This document shows, piece after piece, positions 35,561 through 44,274 of a DNA stretch of 64,000 nt (position 1 is its first letter; each line of letters starts with the position of its first letter). Under the pieces are notes generated by a model, which saw only the letters and a program-made list of their open reading frames with translations, ran no database searches and was not told the DNA's origin. Source of the DNA: Sphingobacteriales bacterium 44-15. GTDB taxonomy: Bacteria; Bacteroidota; Bacteroidia; Chitinophagales; Chitinophagaceae. The stretch spans positions 124,001 through 188,000 of the forward strand of contig MKWG01000046.1 of assembly GCA_001899685.1 (NCBI GenBank). The letters are read 5' to 3'. A program made the position numbers and the translations under genes.

Positions 35561-35568
35561 TATATTTG
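35561..35568 (+). promoter_or_regulatory. -7 promoter box four bases before the aminotransferase gene (TATATTTG)
   Basis: TATATTTG-CTGT-ATG. It is an exact box at the same spacing as folD, with which it forms a compact divergent promoter of about 60 bp. Confidence 0.55.
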
Positions 35569-35572
35569 CTGT

Positions 35573-36766
35573 ATGTTATCTATAAGCGCCAGGGGACAGC
35601 AGATGCCGTCTTCACCCATCAGGAAATTAGTGCCTTATGCAGAGGCCGCTAAAAAGAAAGGAGTAAAAGTTTATCATCTTAATATCGGGCAGCCCGATAT
35701 TGAAACCCCTGCGCCCATGCTTGATGCCGTAAGGCATTCAGATTTTAAAATACTGGAATACAGCCATAGTGCAGGCAATGAAAGCTACCGGAAAAAGCTG
35801 GTGGAATATTACAAGCGTGCAGGCATATATGTTGACTATACTGATATCATAGTCACCACCGCCGGATCTGAAGCGATCCTGTTTGGCATGATGAGCTGCC
35901 TTGATGTAGGTGATGAAGTGATCACACCTGAGCCTTTTTATGCCAATTACAGCGGATTTGCAGTAGCGGCAGGGGTGAAAATTGTCCCGGTGGCGTCTTC
36001 CATTGAGAATGGATTTGCCTTACCGCCGATCAGCGCATTTGAGGAAAAGATAACAGATAGAACAAAAGCGATCATTATCTGTAATCCCAACAATCCGACG
36101 GGATATTTATACAGCAGGGAAGAGCTGGAAGTTTTAAAGGATATTGTTCACCGGCACCAGCTATATCTTTTTTCGGATGAGGCCTACCGTGAGTTCTGTT
36201 ATAGCGGCACACACTGGAGCGCAATGAGGCTTGAGGGTATTGAAGAAAATGTAGTGTTGACAGACACTATTTCCAAAAGGTACAGCGCCTGCGGCGCCAG
36301 GATAGGAGCGCTGATCACCAAAAACCGCCAGGTAATTGATACCGTGCTGAAGTTTGCGCAGGCAAGGCTCAGCCCACCCACATTCGGGCAGATTGCCGGG
36401 GAAGCAGCCCTTGATCTGCCGCCGGATTATTTTGATGCCACGAAGGCAGAATACATGTTACGCCGTGATACGCTGGTGCGGCGGCTGAACAATATACCCG
36501 GTGTATATTGCCCCAACCCCGGTGGCGCTTTTTATGTAATGGCGAAGCTGCCGGTGAATGATTCGGAAAAGTTTTGCCAGTGGGTGCTGGAATCTTTTGC
36601 CTACAACAATCAAACGCTTATGATGGCGCCCGGCAGCGGGTTTTACAGCACGCCGGGTTTGGGTAAGCAGGAAGTACGGCTGGCTTACGTGCTGAATGCC
36701 GGCGATATTAATAAGGCTATGGACTGCCTCGAAAAAGCGCTGGAGACGTATAATCAAAGGCAATAA
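35573..36766 (+). CDS. Class I/II pyridoxal-phosphate aminotransferase (aspartate aminotransferase-like)
   Basis: A 397-residue fold-type I aminotransferase from the ATG at 35573 (MLSISARGQQMPSSPIRK); a second ATG at 35603, preceded by AGGGG, is an alternative. Visible family motifs are YHLNIGQPDIETP, TTAGSEAILFG, IICNPNNPTGYLYS (Asn), DEAYREF (Asp and Tyr) and the PLP-lysine stretch TISKRYSACGARIGA with Lys. The C-terminal VRLAYV binds the substrate carboxylate. It is probably an aspartate or aromatic aminotransferase; specificity cannot be read. It could feed tyrosine metabolism near the TAL pathway, but that is speculation. Confidence 0.88.
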   Translation: MLSISARGQQMPSSPIRKLVPYAEAAKKKGVKVYHLNIGQPDIETPAPMLDAVRHSDFKILEYSHSAGNESYRKKLVEYYKRAGIYVDYTDIIVTTAGSEAILFGMMSCLDVGDEVITPEPFYANYSGFAVAAGVKIVPVASSIENGFALPPISAFEEKITDRTKAIIICNPNNPTGYLYSREELEVLKDIVHRHQLYLFSDEAYREFCYSGTHWSAMRLEGIEENVVLTDTISKRYSACGARIGALITKNRQVIDTVLKFAQARLSPPTFGQIAGEAALDLPPDYFDATKAEYMLRRDTLVRRLNNIPGVYCPNPGGAFYVMAKLPVNDSEKFCQWVLESFAYNNQTLMMAPGSGFYSTPGLGKQEVRLAYVLNAGDINKAMDCLEKALETYNQRQ

Positions 36767-36778
36767 CAGCTTATTACA

Positions 36779-36808
36779 GGTGAGACGATAAACGACAAAC
36801 GATAAATC
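36779..36808. repeat. Dispersed intergenic repeat (GAAACG/GATAAACG family)
   Basis: GGTGAGACGATAAACGACAAACGATAAATC, the short form of the dispersed repeat family, just after the aminotransferase stop codon. Confidence 0.45.
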
Positions 36809-36962
36809 TTAGACGCGTCATGTGTTTGCGTATGTAGCTGCCTGTATTAAACGAATGCTGCAAAATTCTCAGCCATCTGCAACCCGCAACCTTAACCCCC
36901 GTTTTGGCAATACGCTATAAATGCATACTTTGCGCATGATAATAAGGTAACAAGCGATCATC

Positions 36963-37379
36963 ATGACAGATATATTGCCTTTGATCCCCCAGCGGGCTCC
37001 TTTTGTAATGGCAGATACACTGGTAAGTGCCGGTGATGCCGGCGCTACCACCCGTTTTGAAGTCAGGGCGGAAAATATGTTTGTGGTGAATAACAGGCTC
37101 ACCGAGCCTGCGCTTATTGAAAATATTGCGCAGACAGCGGCGGCGCGGATGGGCTATTTGTGCAGGCAGCGCAACGAAGAGGTGCCGGTAGGCTTTATAG
37201 GCGCGGTACAGTCGCTGGAGATTTTTAAATTGCCGGCTACAGGTGATCTGCTTACCACAACGATCGTTATTAAAAATCAGGTTTTTGATATAACGGTCAT
37301 TGCAGGTAAAATAACCGTGAACGGAGAGGATATTGCACAATGTGAAATGAAAATTTTTATACAATCTGCTAAACAATAA
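36963..37379 (+). CDS. Hotdog-fold dehydratase-like protein (ApeP/FabZ-like), first gene of locus B
   Basis: A 138-residue hotdog protein. The central helix ALIENIAQTAAARMGYL is typical of FabZ/FabA-like dehydratases. The usual HFPGxP histidine is replaced by the segment MFVVNNRLTEP, as in ApeP-type members of aryl-polyene clusters, so catalysis must differ or it may be non-catalytic. It probably handles the 3-hydroxyacyl intermediate or partners the second dehydratase at the other end of the locus. It is the first gene of locus B, followed 13 bp later by a secreted protein gene. Confidence 0.78.
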   Translation: MTDILPLIPQRAPFVMADTLVSAGDAGATTRFEVRAENMFVVNNRLTEPALIENIAQTAAARMGYLCRQRNEEVPVGFIGAVQSLEIFKLPATGDLLTTTIVIKNQVFDITVIAGKITVNGEDIAQCEMKIFIQSAKQ

Positions 37380-37392
37380 ATCACTGTTTATT

Positions 37393-38037
37393 ATGAAAAA
37401 TATAGTCAGAAGCATTGCCGCAGCGCTGTTCGCGATACTGCTGGTATCCTCCCTTCCGCTGAAGGCTCAAACCTTAAAAGAATTTTTTAACTCCTCCGAA
37501 GTGCCATTGGTTTTCCTTGGAGTAGATTTTACACATGCCAAAGTGCTGAATGATGTTACCGCCAATGCTATGGACATTCGCGACAGGCAGTATGCAGGTA
37601 TTAACCAGGTAATAGTGAATGAGCCTAAAAAATATGATTTTCAAAAAGCTTTTAATAAAACGAATATAACTAATGATATCACCCAGGCGGTCGAAAAAAG
37701 CGCTAAGGTAGATGCTGAAAAGATCGTGGAGGCCAGCGCGGATGAAATACATCTCAAGCCTGCAGATGTGTCAGCTATAGTTAAATCCTACAACTTTTCC
37801 GGGAAAAAAGGGATAGGAGTGATGTTTATTATGGAGACCATGAATAAGACTTCAGCGCAGGCCTCTATGTATGTAGCGCTGATAGAGCTGCCTTCCGGAA
37901 AAGTATTGCTTACTGAAAGATTTACAGAAAAAGCGGCTGGGTTTGGTTTCCGTAATTACTGGGCTAAAACAATATGGGCAGCATTAGATGATATCAGGAA
38001 AAGTAAATATAAAGAGTGGAAAAGCGCTAATGGATAA
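37393..38037 (+). CDS. Conserved secreted protein of the aryl-polyene locus
   Basis: A 214-residue protein with a signal peptide ending at LPLKAQ. I do not recognise a family. The mature part (VPLVFLGVDFTHAKVLND ... GVMFIMETMNKTSAQASMYVALIELPSGKVLLTERF) is an alpha/beta domain whose hydrophobic pattern resembles small periplasmic ligand-binding proteins. The tight placement between a hotdog gene and a thioesterase gene (13 and 36 bp) suggests a role in pigment transport or assembly across the envelope. The function is unknown. Confidence 0.6.
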   Translation: MKNIVRSIAAALFAILLVSSLPLKAQTLKEFFNSSEVPLVFLGVDFTHAKVLNDVTANAMDIRDRQYAGINQVIVNEPKKYDFQKAFNKTNITNDITQAVEKSAKVDAEKIVEASADEIHLKPADVSAIVKSYNFSGKKGIGVMFIMETMNKTSAQASMYVALIELPSGKVLLTERFTEKAAGFGFRNYWAKTIWAALDDIRKSKYKEWKSANG

Positions 38038-38073
38038 ATCAGCCGGCCTGATCCTGTCAGCCGGGAAAAAATA

Positions 38074-38502
38074 ATGATGCAGAAAATTTTATCGGGAAAA
38101 ACAGAAGTAAAAGTAAGGTTTAATGAGGCTGACCCTCTGGGGATAGTATGGCATGGGCATTATATCCGCTATTTTGAAGATGGCAGAGAGGCGTTTGGCA
38201 CAAAACATGGTATCGGTTACCTGGATTTTTACAAGCATGGTTTTGTAGTGCCGGTGGTAAATATTGAATGTAGTTATAAGCGGTCTTTAAAATATGGCGA
38301 AACAGTAACTGTAGAAACTATATTCGTGCCCTGTGAAGCTGCAAAACTTAAATTTGATTACCGGTTATATAAGTCCGGCACTGCTGAAGTAGTGGCTACG
38401 GGGAGTTCTGTGCAGGTTTTTCTCAACAGGGAAACATCGGTATTGCAGTTGATCAACCCTGTTTTTTTTGAGGACTGGAAAAGGAAGCATAACCTGATTT
38501 AA
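38074..38502 (+). CDS. 4HBT-type acyl-CoA/ACP thioesterase
   Basis: A 142-residue single-hotdog thioesterase of the YbgC/4-hydroxybenzoyl-CoA type. The active-site Asp is D20 in FNEADPLGIVWHGHYIRYFEDGREAF. It likely releases or edits acyl-ACP intermediates in polyene synthesis, the role of the thioesterase found in ape-type clusters. The start is MMQKIL, with either Met possible. It is part of the continuous plus-strand operon. Confidence 0.85.
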   Translation: MMQKILSGKTEVKVRFNEADPLGIVWHGHYIRYFEDGREAFGTKHGIGYLDFYKHGFVVPVVNIECSYKRSLKYGETVTVETIFVPCEAAKLKFDYRLYKSGTAEVVATGSSVQVFLNRETSVLQLINPVFFEDWKRKHNLI

Positions 38503-38515
38503 TTTTTGCGTATTG

Positions 38516-39652
38516 ATGAAGCCAGTATATGTTATCGGAGAAAATATAGTTTCACCCATTGCGCCTACCGCGGAAGAGAATTTCACATCACTGAAGAAAG
38601 GCATAACAGGTATACGGCTGCATGATAACAGGCAAATATCGCCGGAGCCGTTCTATGCTGCGCTCTTCGATGCCGGCGGTATTCCCGAAAATGCAGAAAA
38701 CTCCTATACAAAGTTTGAACGGTTGCTTATCATGTCTATTGGAGATGCTCTCCGGAAAACCGGGGTACCGGTTGCCAGCCGGAGGACCGCTTTGATCATC
38801 TCTTCCACCAAAGGTAATATCAGTCTTATAGAAAGCGCTGAGCTTACAGAGGCTTTACGCAACCGGATAGCGCTTTCCACTTCTGCCCGGCTTATAGCGG
38901 ATCATTTTGGTTTCACTTCACAGCCTGTTGTAATATCACATGCATGTATTTCGGGAGTAGTAGGGCTTATCACAGCGCTGAGAATGCTGCAGTCAGGCGG
39001 TTACGATCATGTGGTGATAGCGGGGGCGGATATTATTACCCGGTTCATACTGTCCGGCTTTCAGTCGTTTCATGCGGTGAGCAATGAGCCCTGTAAGCCC
39101 TTTGATGCCGGCCGTAACGGGGTAACGCTCGGAGAAGGCGCAGCCACCATAGTGCTTTCCTCAAATAAGCCTTCCACGGGTGAGGTAATACAACTTTGCG
39201 GCGGATCAGTGAGCAATGATGCCAATCATATTTCAGGACCTTCCCGCACAGGGGAAGAGCTGTTCCAGGCAATACAGAAAGCTATGGAGGAAGCATCTGT
39301 TACCAGCGGGGAGATTGATATTATTTCTGCCCATGGCACAGCCACCTTATACAACGACGAAATGGAAAGCAAGGCTATCAATCTGGCCGGCTTGCAGCAG
39401 GTGCCTGTAAACAGCCTTAAAGGGTTTTACGGTCATACGCTCGGAGCGGCAGGGTTGATTGAATCAGTAATAGCCATACTTTCTTTAAAAGAGAATGTGA
39501 TGTTGCCAACCCCGGGCTTTCATAGCCGGGGCACATCAATGCCGGTAAATGTCAGCGCGGAGCTGAGAACGGGGGATTACCATTGCTGCCTGAAGACGGC
39601 TTCCGGCTTTGGCGGCTGTAATGCTGCCGTGGTTTTCCAAAAAGCCGTTTAA
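38516..39652 (+). CDS. Beta-ketoacyl synthase, locus B (KS 1)
   Basis: A 378-residue ketosynthase from the ATG at 38516. The active-site cysteine is C144 in SHACISGVVGL; the His motifs are ISAHGTATLYNDEM and KGFYGHTLGAAG, so the Cys-His-His set is complete. N-terminal sequence is more divergent than in FabF (no GxG start; MKPVYVIGENIVSP). It probably catalyses one of the condensations in polyene extension, with the thioesterase and methyltransferase genes on either side. Confidence 0.85.
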   Translation: MKPVYVIGENIVSPIAPTAEENFTSLKKGITGIRLHDNRQISPEPFYAALFDAGGIPENAENSYTKFERLLIMSIGDALRKTGVPVASRRTALIISSTKGNISLIESAELTEALRNRIALSTSARLIADHFGFTSQPVVISHACISGVVGLITALRMLQSGGYDHVVIAGADIITRFILSGFQSFHAVSNEPCKPFDAGRNGVTLGEGAATIVLSSNKPSTGEVIQLCGGSVSNDANHISGPSRTGEELFQAIQKAMEEASVTSGEIDIISAHGTATLYNDEMESKAINLAGLQQVPVNSLKGFYGHTLGAAGLIESVIAILSLKENVMLPTPGFHSRGTSMPVNVSAELRTGDYHCCLKTASGFGGCNAAVVFQKAV

Positions 39653-39683
39653 TTTGCATAAATTTTTAACAAGAATAAATTAC

Positions 39684-40754
39684 ATGGATTTTTTTAAGAA
39701 AGATACCAAAACAGCGCTCGAAGCAAAAGGAATGGCACAGTTCATAGCATTTGGGCCCATAGTATTCCAGGTAGCGAAAGTAATGCGCGACAGCGGTATC
39801 CTGGCCGCTATTGAAGGCAGCGGTTCCGCGGGATTATCTGTCGAAGCAATTGAACAGAAAGTACAACTGCCTCATTATGGTGTGAGGGTATTGCTGGAGT
39901 CTTCGCTGGGAATAGGGCTGATCGTAAAAAACAATGAACAGTATACTATTACCAAAACAGGTTATTTTATCCTGCATGACCATCTTACTACAGTAAATAT
40001 GGACTTTGTTCATGATGTTTGCTACAGGGGGATGTTCTGGCTGGAGGAAAGCATACGGGAAGGAAAACCTGAAGGGCTAAAGGAACTGGGCGACTGGTCA
40101 ACCGTATATGAAGGTTTGTCTCAGCTGCCGGCGCATATCCAGAAAAGCTGGTTCGCATTCGACCATTTTTTTTCAGATATCGCTTTCCCCGAAGTGCTGA
40201 AACATGTGTATAAAGACGGAATCAAAAATATACTTGAAATAGGAGGAAATACAGGAAAGTGGGCCATTGCATCTGCTAAATATGCCGATGATATACATGT
40301 CACCATAATGGATCTCCCCGGGCAACTGGACATGGCAAAAAGAAAAATGGAAGAGCTTGGGCTGAGCGACCGGGTCTCTTTTCTTCCTGTAAATATTCTT
40401 GATGAAACACAGGCTTTTCCTACCGGCTTTGACGCGGTATGGATGAGCCAGTTCCTCGATTGCTTTTCGGAAGCAGAAATAGTATCCATTTTAAAAAGGT
40501 GCGCCGCTGCCATCCACGACAACGGGTATATACTGATCCTTGAGGCATTCTGGGATACCCAGCGTTTTGAAACCGCAGCTTTTTGCCTGCAGCAGACTTC
40601 CATTTATTTCACGGCAATTGCCAACGGCAACAGCCAGATGTATGATTCCAAAGTATTTATCCGGTGCATTTATGATGCAGGCTTTGAAATAGCAGAACGT
40701 ATTGATAATATCGGATTAAGCCATACCTTGCTGCGGTGCAGGAAGAAAAAATAG
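39684..40754 (+). CDS. SAM-dependent methyltransferase of the O-methyltransferase type, locus B
   Basis: A 356-residue protein starting at 39684. An N-terminal winged-helix dimerisation region (to about residue 120) is followed by the SAM-binding fold: NILEIGGNTGKWAIA (motif I), VTIMDLPGQLDMAKRKM (DLPG, typical of plant-type/caffeate-like O-methyltransferases), and FDAVWMSQFLDCFSEAEI. It likely methylates the aromatic ring or its hydroxyl in the polyene, as ring methyl groups occur in flexirubins. The acceptor atom is inference. A 112-bp repeat-containing gap follows. Confidence 0.8.
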   Translation: MDFFKKDTKTALEAKGMAQFIAFGPIVFQVAKVMRDSGILAAIEGSGSAGLSVEAIEQKVQLPHYGVRVLLESSLGIGLIVKNNEQYTITKTGYFILHDHLTTVNMDFVHDVCYRGMFWLEESIREGKPEGLKELGDWSTVYEGLSQLPAHIQKSWFAFDHFFSDIAFPEVLKHVYKDGIKNILEIGGNTGKWAIASAKYADDIHVTIMDLPGQLDMAKRKMEELGLSDRVSFLPVNILDETQAFPTGFDAVWMSQFLDCFSEAEIVSILKRCAAAIHDNGYILILEAFWDTQRFETAAFCLQQTSIYFTAIANGNSQMYDSKVFIRCIYDAGFEIAERIDNIGLSHTLLRCRKKK

Positions 40755-40862
40755 GGATTTGAAATTTGAGATCTAAGATTTGAAATTGGATCGCTGATCC
40801 TCAAACTTACACTTTATGCCTTACACCCCACACCTTATACCTTACACCTGAAACTCGAAACC
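40755..40862. repeat. Intergenic repeat patch inside locus B
   Basis: Contains GATTTGAAATTTGAGATCTAAG and ACACTTTATGCCTTACACC, CCACACCTTATACCTTACACC, with the TTATACC/TTATGCC unit in near-tandem. It has no coding potential. It is the only real gap within locus B, so it may separate two transcription units. Confidence 0.5.
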
Positions 40863-40866
40863 AGAT

Positions 40867-42129
40867 ATGCAAACAGAAAAAATTGATGTTTTAGTAATAG
40901 GCGCAGGTCCTTCGGGAACAGTTGCTGCATCTATTGTTCACCAGGCCGGTTATAAAGTAAAAATTGTGGAAAAGCAAAAATTTCCACGCTTTGTAATAGG
41001 GGAGAGCCTGTTGCCGCGGTGTATGGAAGCTCTTGAAGAAGCAAAATTTCTTGATGCTGTAAAGACAAAAGATTTTCAGACCAAGAACGGGGCAAAATTT
41101 GTAAAAAATGGCAAAGTATGCGATTACCAGTTCGCAGACCAGTTTACAGCGGGATGGAAATGGACCTGGCAGGTAACCCGCGCCGATTTTGATAAGACCC
41201 TCGCAGACACGGTGGAGAAGATGGGTGTGCCTGTAGCGTATGAAACTACCGTCACCAATATTGTATTTAATGATGACGGGAAATCTGTAACTACAATAGA
41301 AGATGCCGCCGGCAACAAAACTTATATTGAAGCGAAGTTCATCATTGATGGAAGCGGGTATGGCAGGGTTATCCCCCGTTTGTTCAATATGGACAAGCCT
41401 TCCAACCTGCCTCCCCGCCGGGCTTTTTTTGCCCATACGGTAGATGTAAACCGGGCAATGGCTGATGAGCCGGATCGCATCACTATCGTGGTGCATGAAA
41501 AAGAAGTATGGATATGGGTGATACCTTTTTCCACCGGCAGGACTTCGGTAGGGTTTGTAGGATATCCTTCATTTTTCGAAAAGTTCAAAGGCACGCCTGA
41601 AGAACAGTTCCGCGCCCTGCTGGCTGCCGATCCCTATACAAGCAAGCGGTTTGAAGGAGTGGAGCTGGTATTTGAACCCCGCACATTGCAGAGCTGGTCT
41701 TCTACTACAAACAGGTTTTATGGAAACGGATTTGTGCTTACGGGCAATGTGACAGAATTCCTGGATCCTGTATTTTCTTCGGGTGTTACGCTTGCTACTG
41801 TTTCCAGCCAGCTTGCCGCAAAACTGGTGATCAGACAACTGCGGGGCGAAGCCGTTGACTGGGATAAGGAATATATGGAAGTCATGATGCAGGGAGTGGA
41901 TACTTTCCGGTCTTACGTGATGGCATGGTATGAAGGCACGCTCGATACCATCTTTTTTGCAGATGACCAGGACCCGCTGATCAAAAGCCAGATATGCTCT
42001 GTGTTGGCCGGCTATGTGTGGGATACTACTAATCCCTATGTAAAAGATCATACAACTGCTTTGCATAAACTGGCCACCCTTATAGAAAAGAGAGACAGCT
42101 ACAGGAAGAAAATGTCGGAAGGGCAATAA
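40867..42129 (+). CDS. Flavin-dependent halogenase-like FAD oxidoreductase
   Basis: A 420-residue protein. The FAD-binding GAGPSGTVAAS is at about residues 12-22 and a conserved GESLLPR follows. It carries the flavin-halogenase signature WxWxIP as WIWVIP (residues 215-220), which separates halogenases from monooxygenases; the usual catalytic Lys is probably among K77/K80 (NGAKFVKNGK). A phenol or pyrrole-type aryl halogenase would chlorinate the tyrosine-derived ring, and chlorinated flexirubins are known. It could be a reductase instead. It is followed 10 bp later by the KS-like small gene. Confidence 0.72.
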   Translation: MQTEKIDVLVIGAGPSGTVAASIVHQAGYKVKIVEKQKFPRFVIGESLLPRCMEALEEAKFLDAVKTKDFQTKNGAKFVKNGKVCDYQFADQFTAGWKWTWQVTRADFDKTLADTVEKMGVPVAYETTVTNIVFNDDGKSVTTIEDAAGNKTYIEAKFIIDGSGYGRVIPRLFNMDKPSNLPPRRAFFAHTVDVNRAMADEPDRITIVVHEKEVWIWVIPFSTGRTSVGFVGYPSFFEKFKGTPEEQFRALLAADPYTSKRFEGVELVFEPRTLQSWSSTTNRFYGNGFVLTGNVTEFLDPVFSSGVTLATVSSQLAAKLVIRQLRGEAVDWDKEYMEVMMQGVDTFRSYVMAWYEGTLDTIFFADDQDPLIKSQICSVLAGYVWDTTNPYVKDHTTALHKLATLIEKRDSYRKKMSEGQ

Positions 42130-42139
42130 TGCGTTTATA

Positions 42140-42784
42140 TTGAAAGACGAGCAGGCATATATCACAGCGTATTCTTCTGTTGCCAGGCGATCTGCATGCA
42201 GAAATGGCAATATCGTTTTTCAGGGCGATGAAAATGTTAACACAGGTGATTTTCTTACTTCCCTGTATAAATACCTTGGTGCAGATTATCCCAAGCTTTA
42301 CAAGATGGATAATCTTTCCAGGCTCGGTTTCCTGGCTGTTGAGCTGCTGCTCACGGGTCGTAATTTATCAGAGAATTACAATCCTGAAGAGACTGGTATT
42401 GTGCTGAGCAATGCAAATGCAAGCCTTGATGCAGATGTGAATTATATGGCATCGGTGAAGAATATCCCAAGTCCCGCGCTGTTTGTATATACTTTACCTA
42501 ATATTGTAATAGGTGAAATAAGTATCAGGCATCATTTTAAAGGAGAAAATGCTTTCTTTGTGTCTGAAAAGTTTGATGAGGCATTTATGCATTTCTATGT
42601 AACAGACCTTTTCAGCAGGGCAGCGCTCAAAGCCTGTATCTGCGGCTGGGTGGAATGTTTCAGAGATGACTATAAAGCGGTGGTATGGCTGGTAGAAAAC
42701 AACTCCCGGGAGGGGGCATTGCCGTTTACTATTGATCAAATTCATAAAAGTTACTTGTTGTCAAATGGAGAAACTAATGGCTGA
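42140..42784 (+). CDS. Small beta-ketoacyl-synthase-like protein (Ketoacyl-synt_2 type), locus B
   Basis: A 214-residue protein, apparently from a TTG start at 42140. It matches PF13723-type truncated ketosynthase N-terminal domains: TGIVLSNANASLDADVNYMA and then PSPALFVYTLPNIVIGEISIRHHFKGENAFF, with no active-site Cys. Such proteins sit in aryl-polyene clusters next to the carrier protein and presumably act as a KS partner or scaffold. It overlaps the following ACP gene, so translation is coupled. Confidence 0.75.
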   Translation: MKDEQAYITAYSSVARRSACRNGNIVFQGDENVNTGDFLTSLYKYLGADYPKLYKMDNLSRLGFLAVELLLTGRNLSENYNPEETGIVLSNANASLDADVNYMASVKNIPSPALFVYTLPNIVIGEISIRHHFKGENAFFVSEKFDEAFMHFYVTDLFSRAALKACICGWVECFRDDYKAVVWLVENNSREGALPFTIDQIHKSYLLSNGETNG

Positions 42785-43031
42785 TCTGAAAAAGCAGATC
42801 ATTGCGCAACTGAACCTGAAAGATTTAAAACCGGAAGATATAGGAGACGATCAGCCCCTGTTCGTAGAAGGGTTGGGGCTGGATTCCATAGACGCCCTTG
42901 AGCTGATCGTATTGCTGCAGCAGGAATATAAGATCAAGCTTGCCAATGCAGAAGAAGGACAGAGTGTGTTCCGCTCCGTCAGAACCATGGCGCAATATAT
43001 TACTGATCACCAGGGAAAATCCACTGCCTGA
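42765..43031 (+). CDS. Acyl carrier protein, locus B
   Basis: An ACP of about 88 residues from the ATG at 42765 (alternative ATG at 42777). The phosphopantetheine serine is S41 in GLGLDSIDALEL. It is acidic and helical, with a long linker tail. It overlaps the end of the KS-like gene and precedes the two ketosynthase genes, the same order as in known pigment clusters. It is a different ACP from the one in locus A (DSL motif instead of DSI). Confidence 0.9.
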   Translation: MEKLMADLKKQIIAQLNLKDLKPEDIGDDQPLFVEGLGLDSIDALELIVLLQQEYKIKLANAEEGQSVFRSVRTMAQYITDHQGKSTA

Positions 43032-43071
43032 TCAGCCGTATGTATATTCATACCATAATCAGCAGGCACAC

Positions 43072-44271
43072 ATGAGCAATCGGGTTTATATCGCAGGCGC
43101 CGGTATTATTTCGGCTATTGGCAACAATATAACCGAAAATCTTGCCGCGCTTGAAAGCGGACAGGCTGGTATGGGAGAGATGAAATACCTGTTATCTGCA
43201 CACCGCGGAAAAATCCCCGTGGCGGAAGTAAAAATGGATAATGCCGGTCTTGCTGCTCTATCCGGTCTGCCGTCTCATTACAGCAGAACAGCCTTACTGT
43301 CTGCCATTGCTGCAAAAGAGGCGCTCACAAACGCTGCCATCCCCGACTTTTCAACATTACGCTCAGGTTTTATCTCTGCTAATACTGTAGGGGGGATGGA
43401 TAAAACAGAAAATTTTTTTGCTGATTTTCTCGCGGGTCCTGACAAAGGAAGATTAAGGAATGTGGTTCACCATGAGTGCGGGGCTGCTACGGAAATTGTG
43501 GCGGACCTGCTGGGGATAAAGCACCATATTTCAACTATCAGCACGGCATGTTCCTCTTCTGCCAATGCCATTTTTTTCGGCGCCCGGCTTATCAGGCAGG
43601 GTGTGCTGGATGTGGTAGTTGCCGGGGGAACGGATGCGCTTACCAAATTTACGCTCAATGGATTCAATACATTGATGATACTGGATAACCGGTATTGCCA
43701 GCCCTTTGATGAAAACAGGCGGGGGCTCAACCTGGGGGAAGGTGCGGGGTATATTGTAATGGCATCTGAAAGGGTAGCGCAAACCTTACCTTCAGCGCCG
43801 TACTGCACATTAAGCGGGTATTGCAATGCTAATGATGCTTATCACCAAACAGCTTCTTCACCGGATGGCACGGGCTCTTATCTTGCCATGAAAGGAGCGC
43901 TTGAAAAAAGCGGATTAAGCACTGGTGAAATTGATTATATCAACCTGCATGGCACCGGCACGCAGAATAATGATATTGCAGAAGGCACCGCGATAAAATT
44001 ATTGTTTGAGGGGAAATACCCGCCCATGAGCTCTACCAAATCGTTTACAGGCCATACCCTGGGCGCCAGCGGAGGGATCGAAGCCGTCTATTCCGTCCTG
44101 TCTATCCGGCATGGGCTGATCTATCCTAACCTGCGTTTTGAAACGCCTATGAAGGAGCTTCCTTTTACCCCGGAGACGACGTTCAAGAAAGATGCAGCTA
44201 TCTGCAATGTACTGTCAAATTCTTTTGGCTTTGGCGGCAATTGTTCATCACTGGTATTTTCAAAAGTATAA
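43072..44271 (+). CDS. Beta-ketoacyl synthase, locus B (KS alpha)
   Basis: A 399-residue ketosynthase from the ATG at 43072; earlier in-frame sequence lies inside the ACP gene. The triad is complete: C160 in ISTACSSSANA, His in NLHGTGTQNND, and His in KSFTGHTLGASGG. With the downstream gene it forms a KS alpha / chain-length-factor-like pair, the arrangement that controls chain length in type II systems. The gap to that gene is 3 bp. Confidence 0.9.
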   Translation: MSNRVYIAGAGIISAIGNNITENLAALESGQAGMGEMKYLLSAHRGKIPVAEVKMDNAGLAALSGLPSHYSRTALLSAIAAKEALTNAAIPDFSTLRSGFISANTVGGMDKTENFFADFLAGPDKGRLRNVVHHECGAATEIVADLLGIKHHISTISTACSSSANAIFFGARLIRQGVLDVVVAGGTDALTKFTLNGFNTLMILDNRYCQPFDENRRGLNLGEGAGYIVMASERVAQTLPSAPYCTLSGYCNANDAYHQTASSPDGTGSYLAMKGALEKSGLSTGEIDYINLHGTGTQNNDIAEGTAIKLLFEGKYPPMSSTKSFTGHTLGASGGIEAVYSVLSIRHGLIYPNLRFETPMKELPFTPETTFKKDAAICNVLSNSFGFGGNCSSLVFSKV

Positions 44272-44274
44272 TGC

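Noticed and set aside
36937-36951. Mini-frame (ATG ATA ATA AGG TAA) upstream of locus B as a leader peptide
   Set aside because: Only four codons, without regulatory codon runs or an attenuator hairpin; could be chance.
40121-40603. Minus-strand 160-codon frame opposite the methyltransferase
   Set aside because: A shadow frame; basic and serine-rich composition with no motif, while the plus-strand protein has clear SAM-binding motifs.
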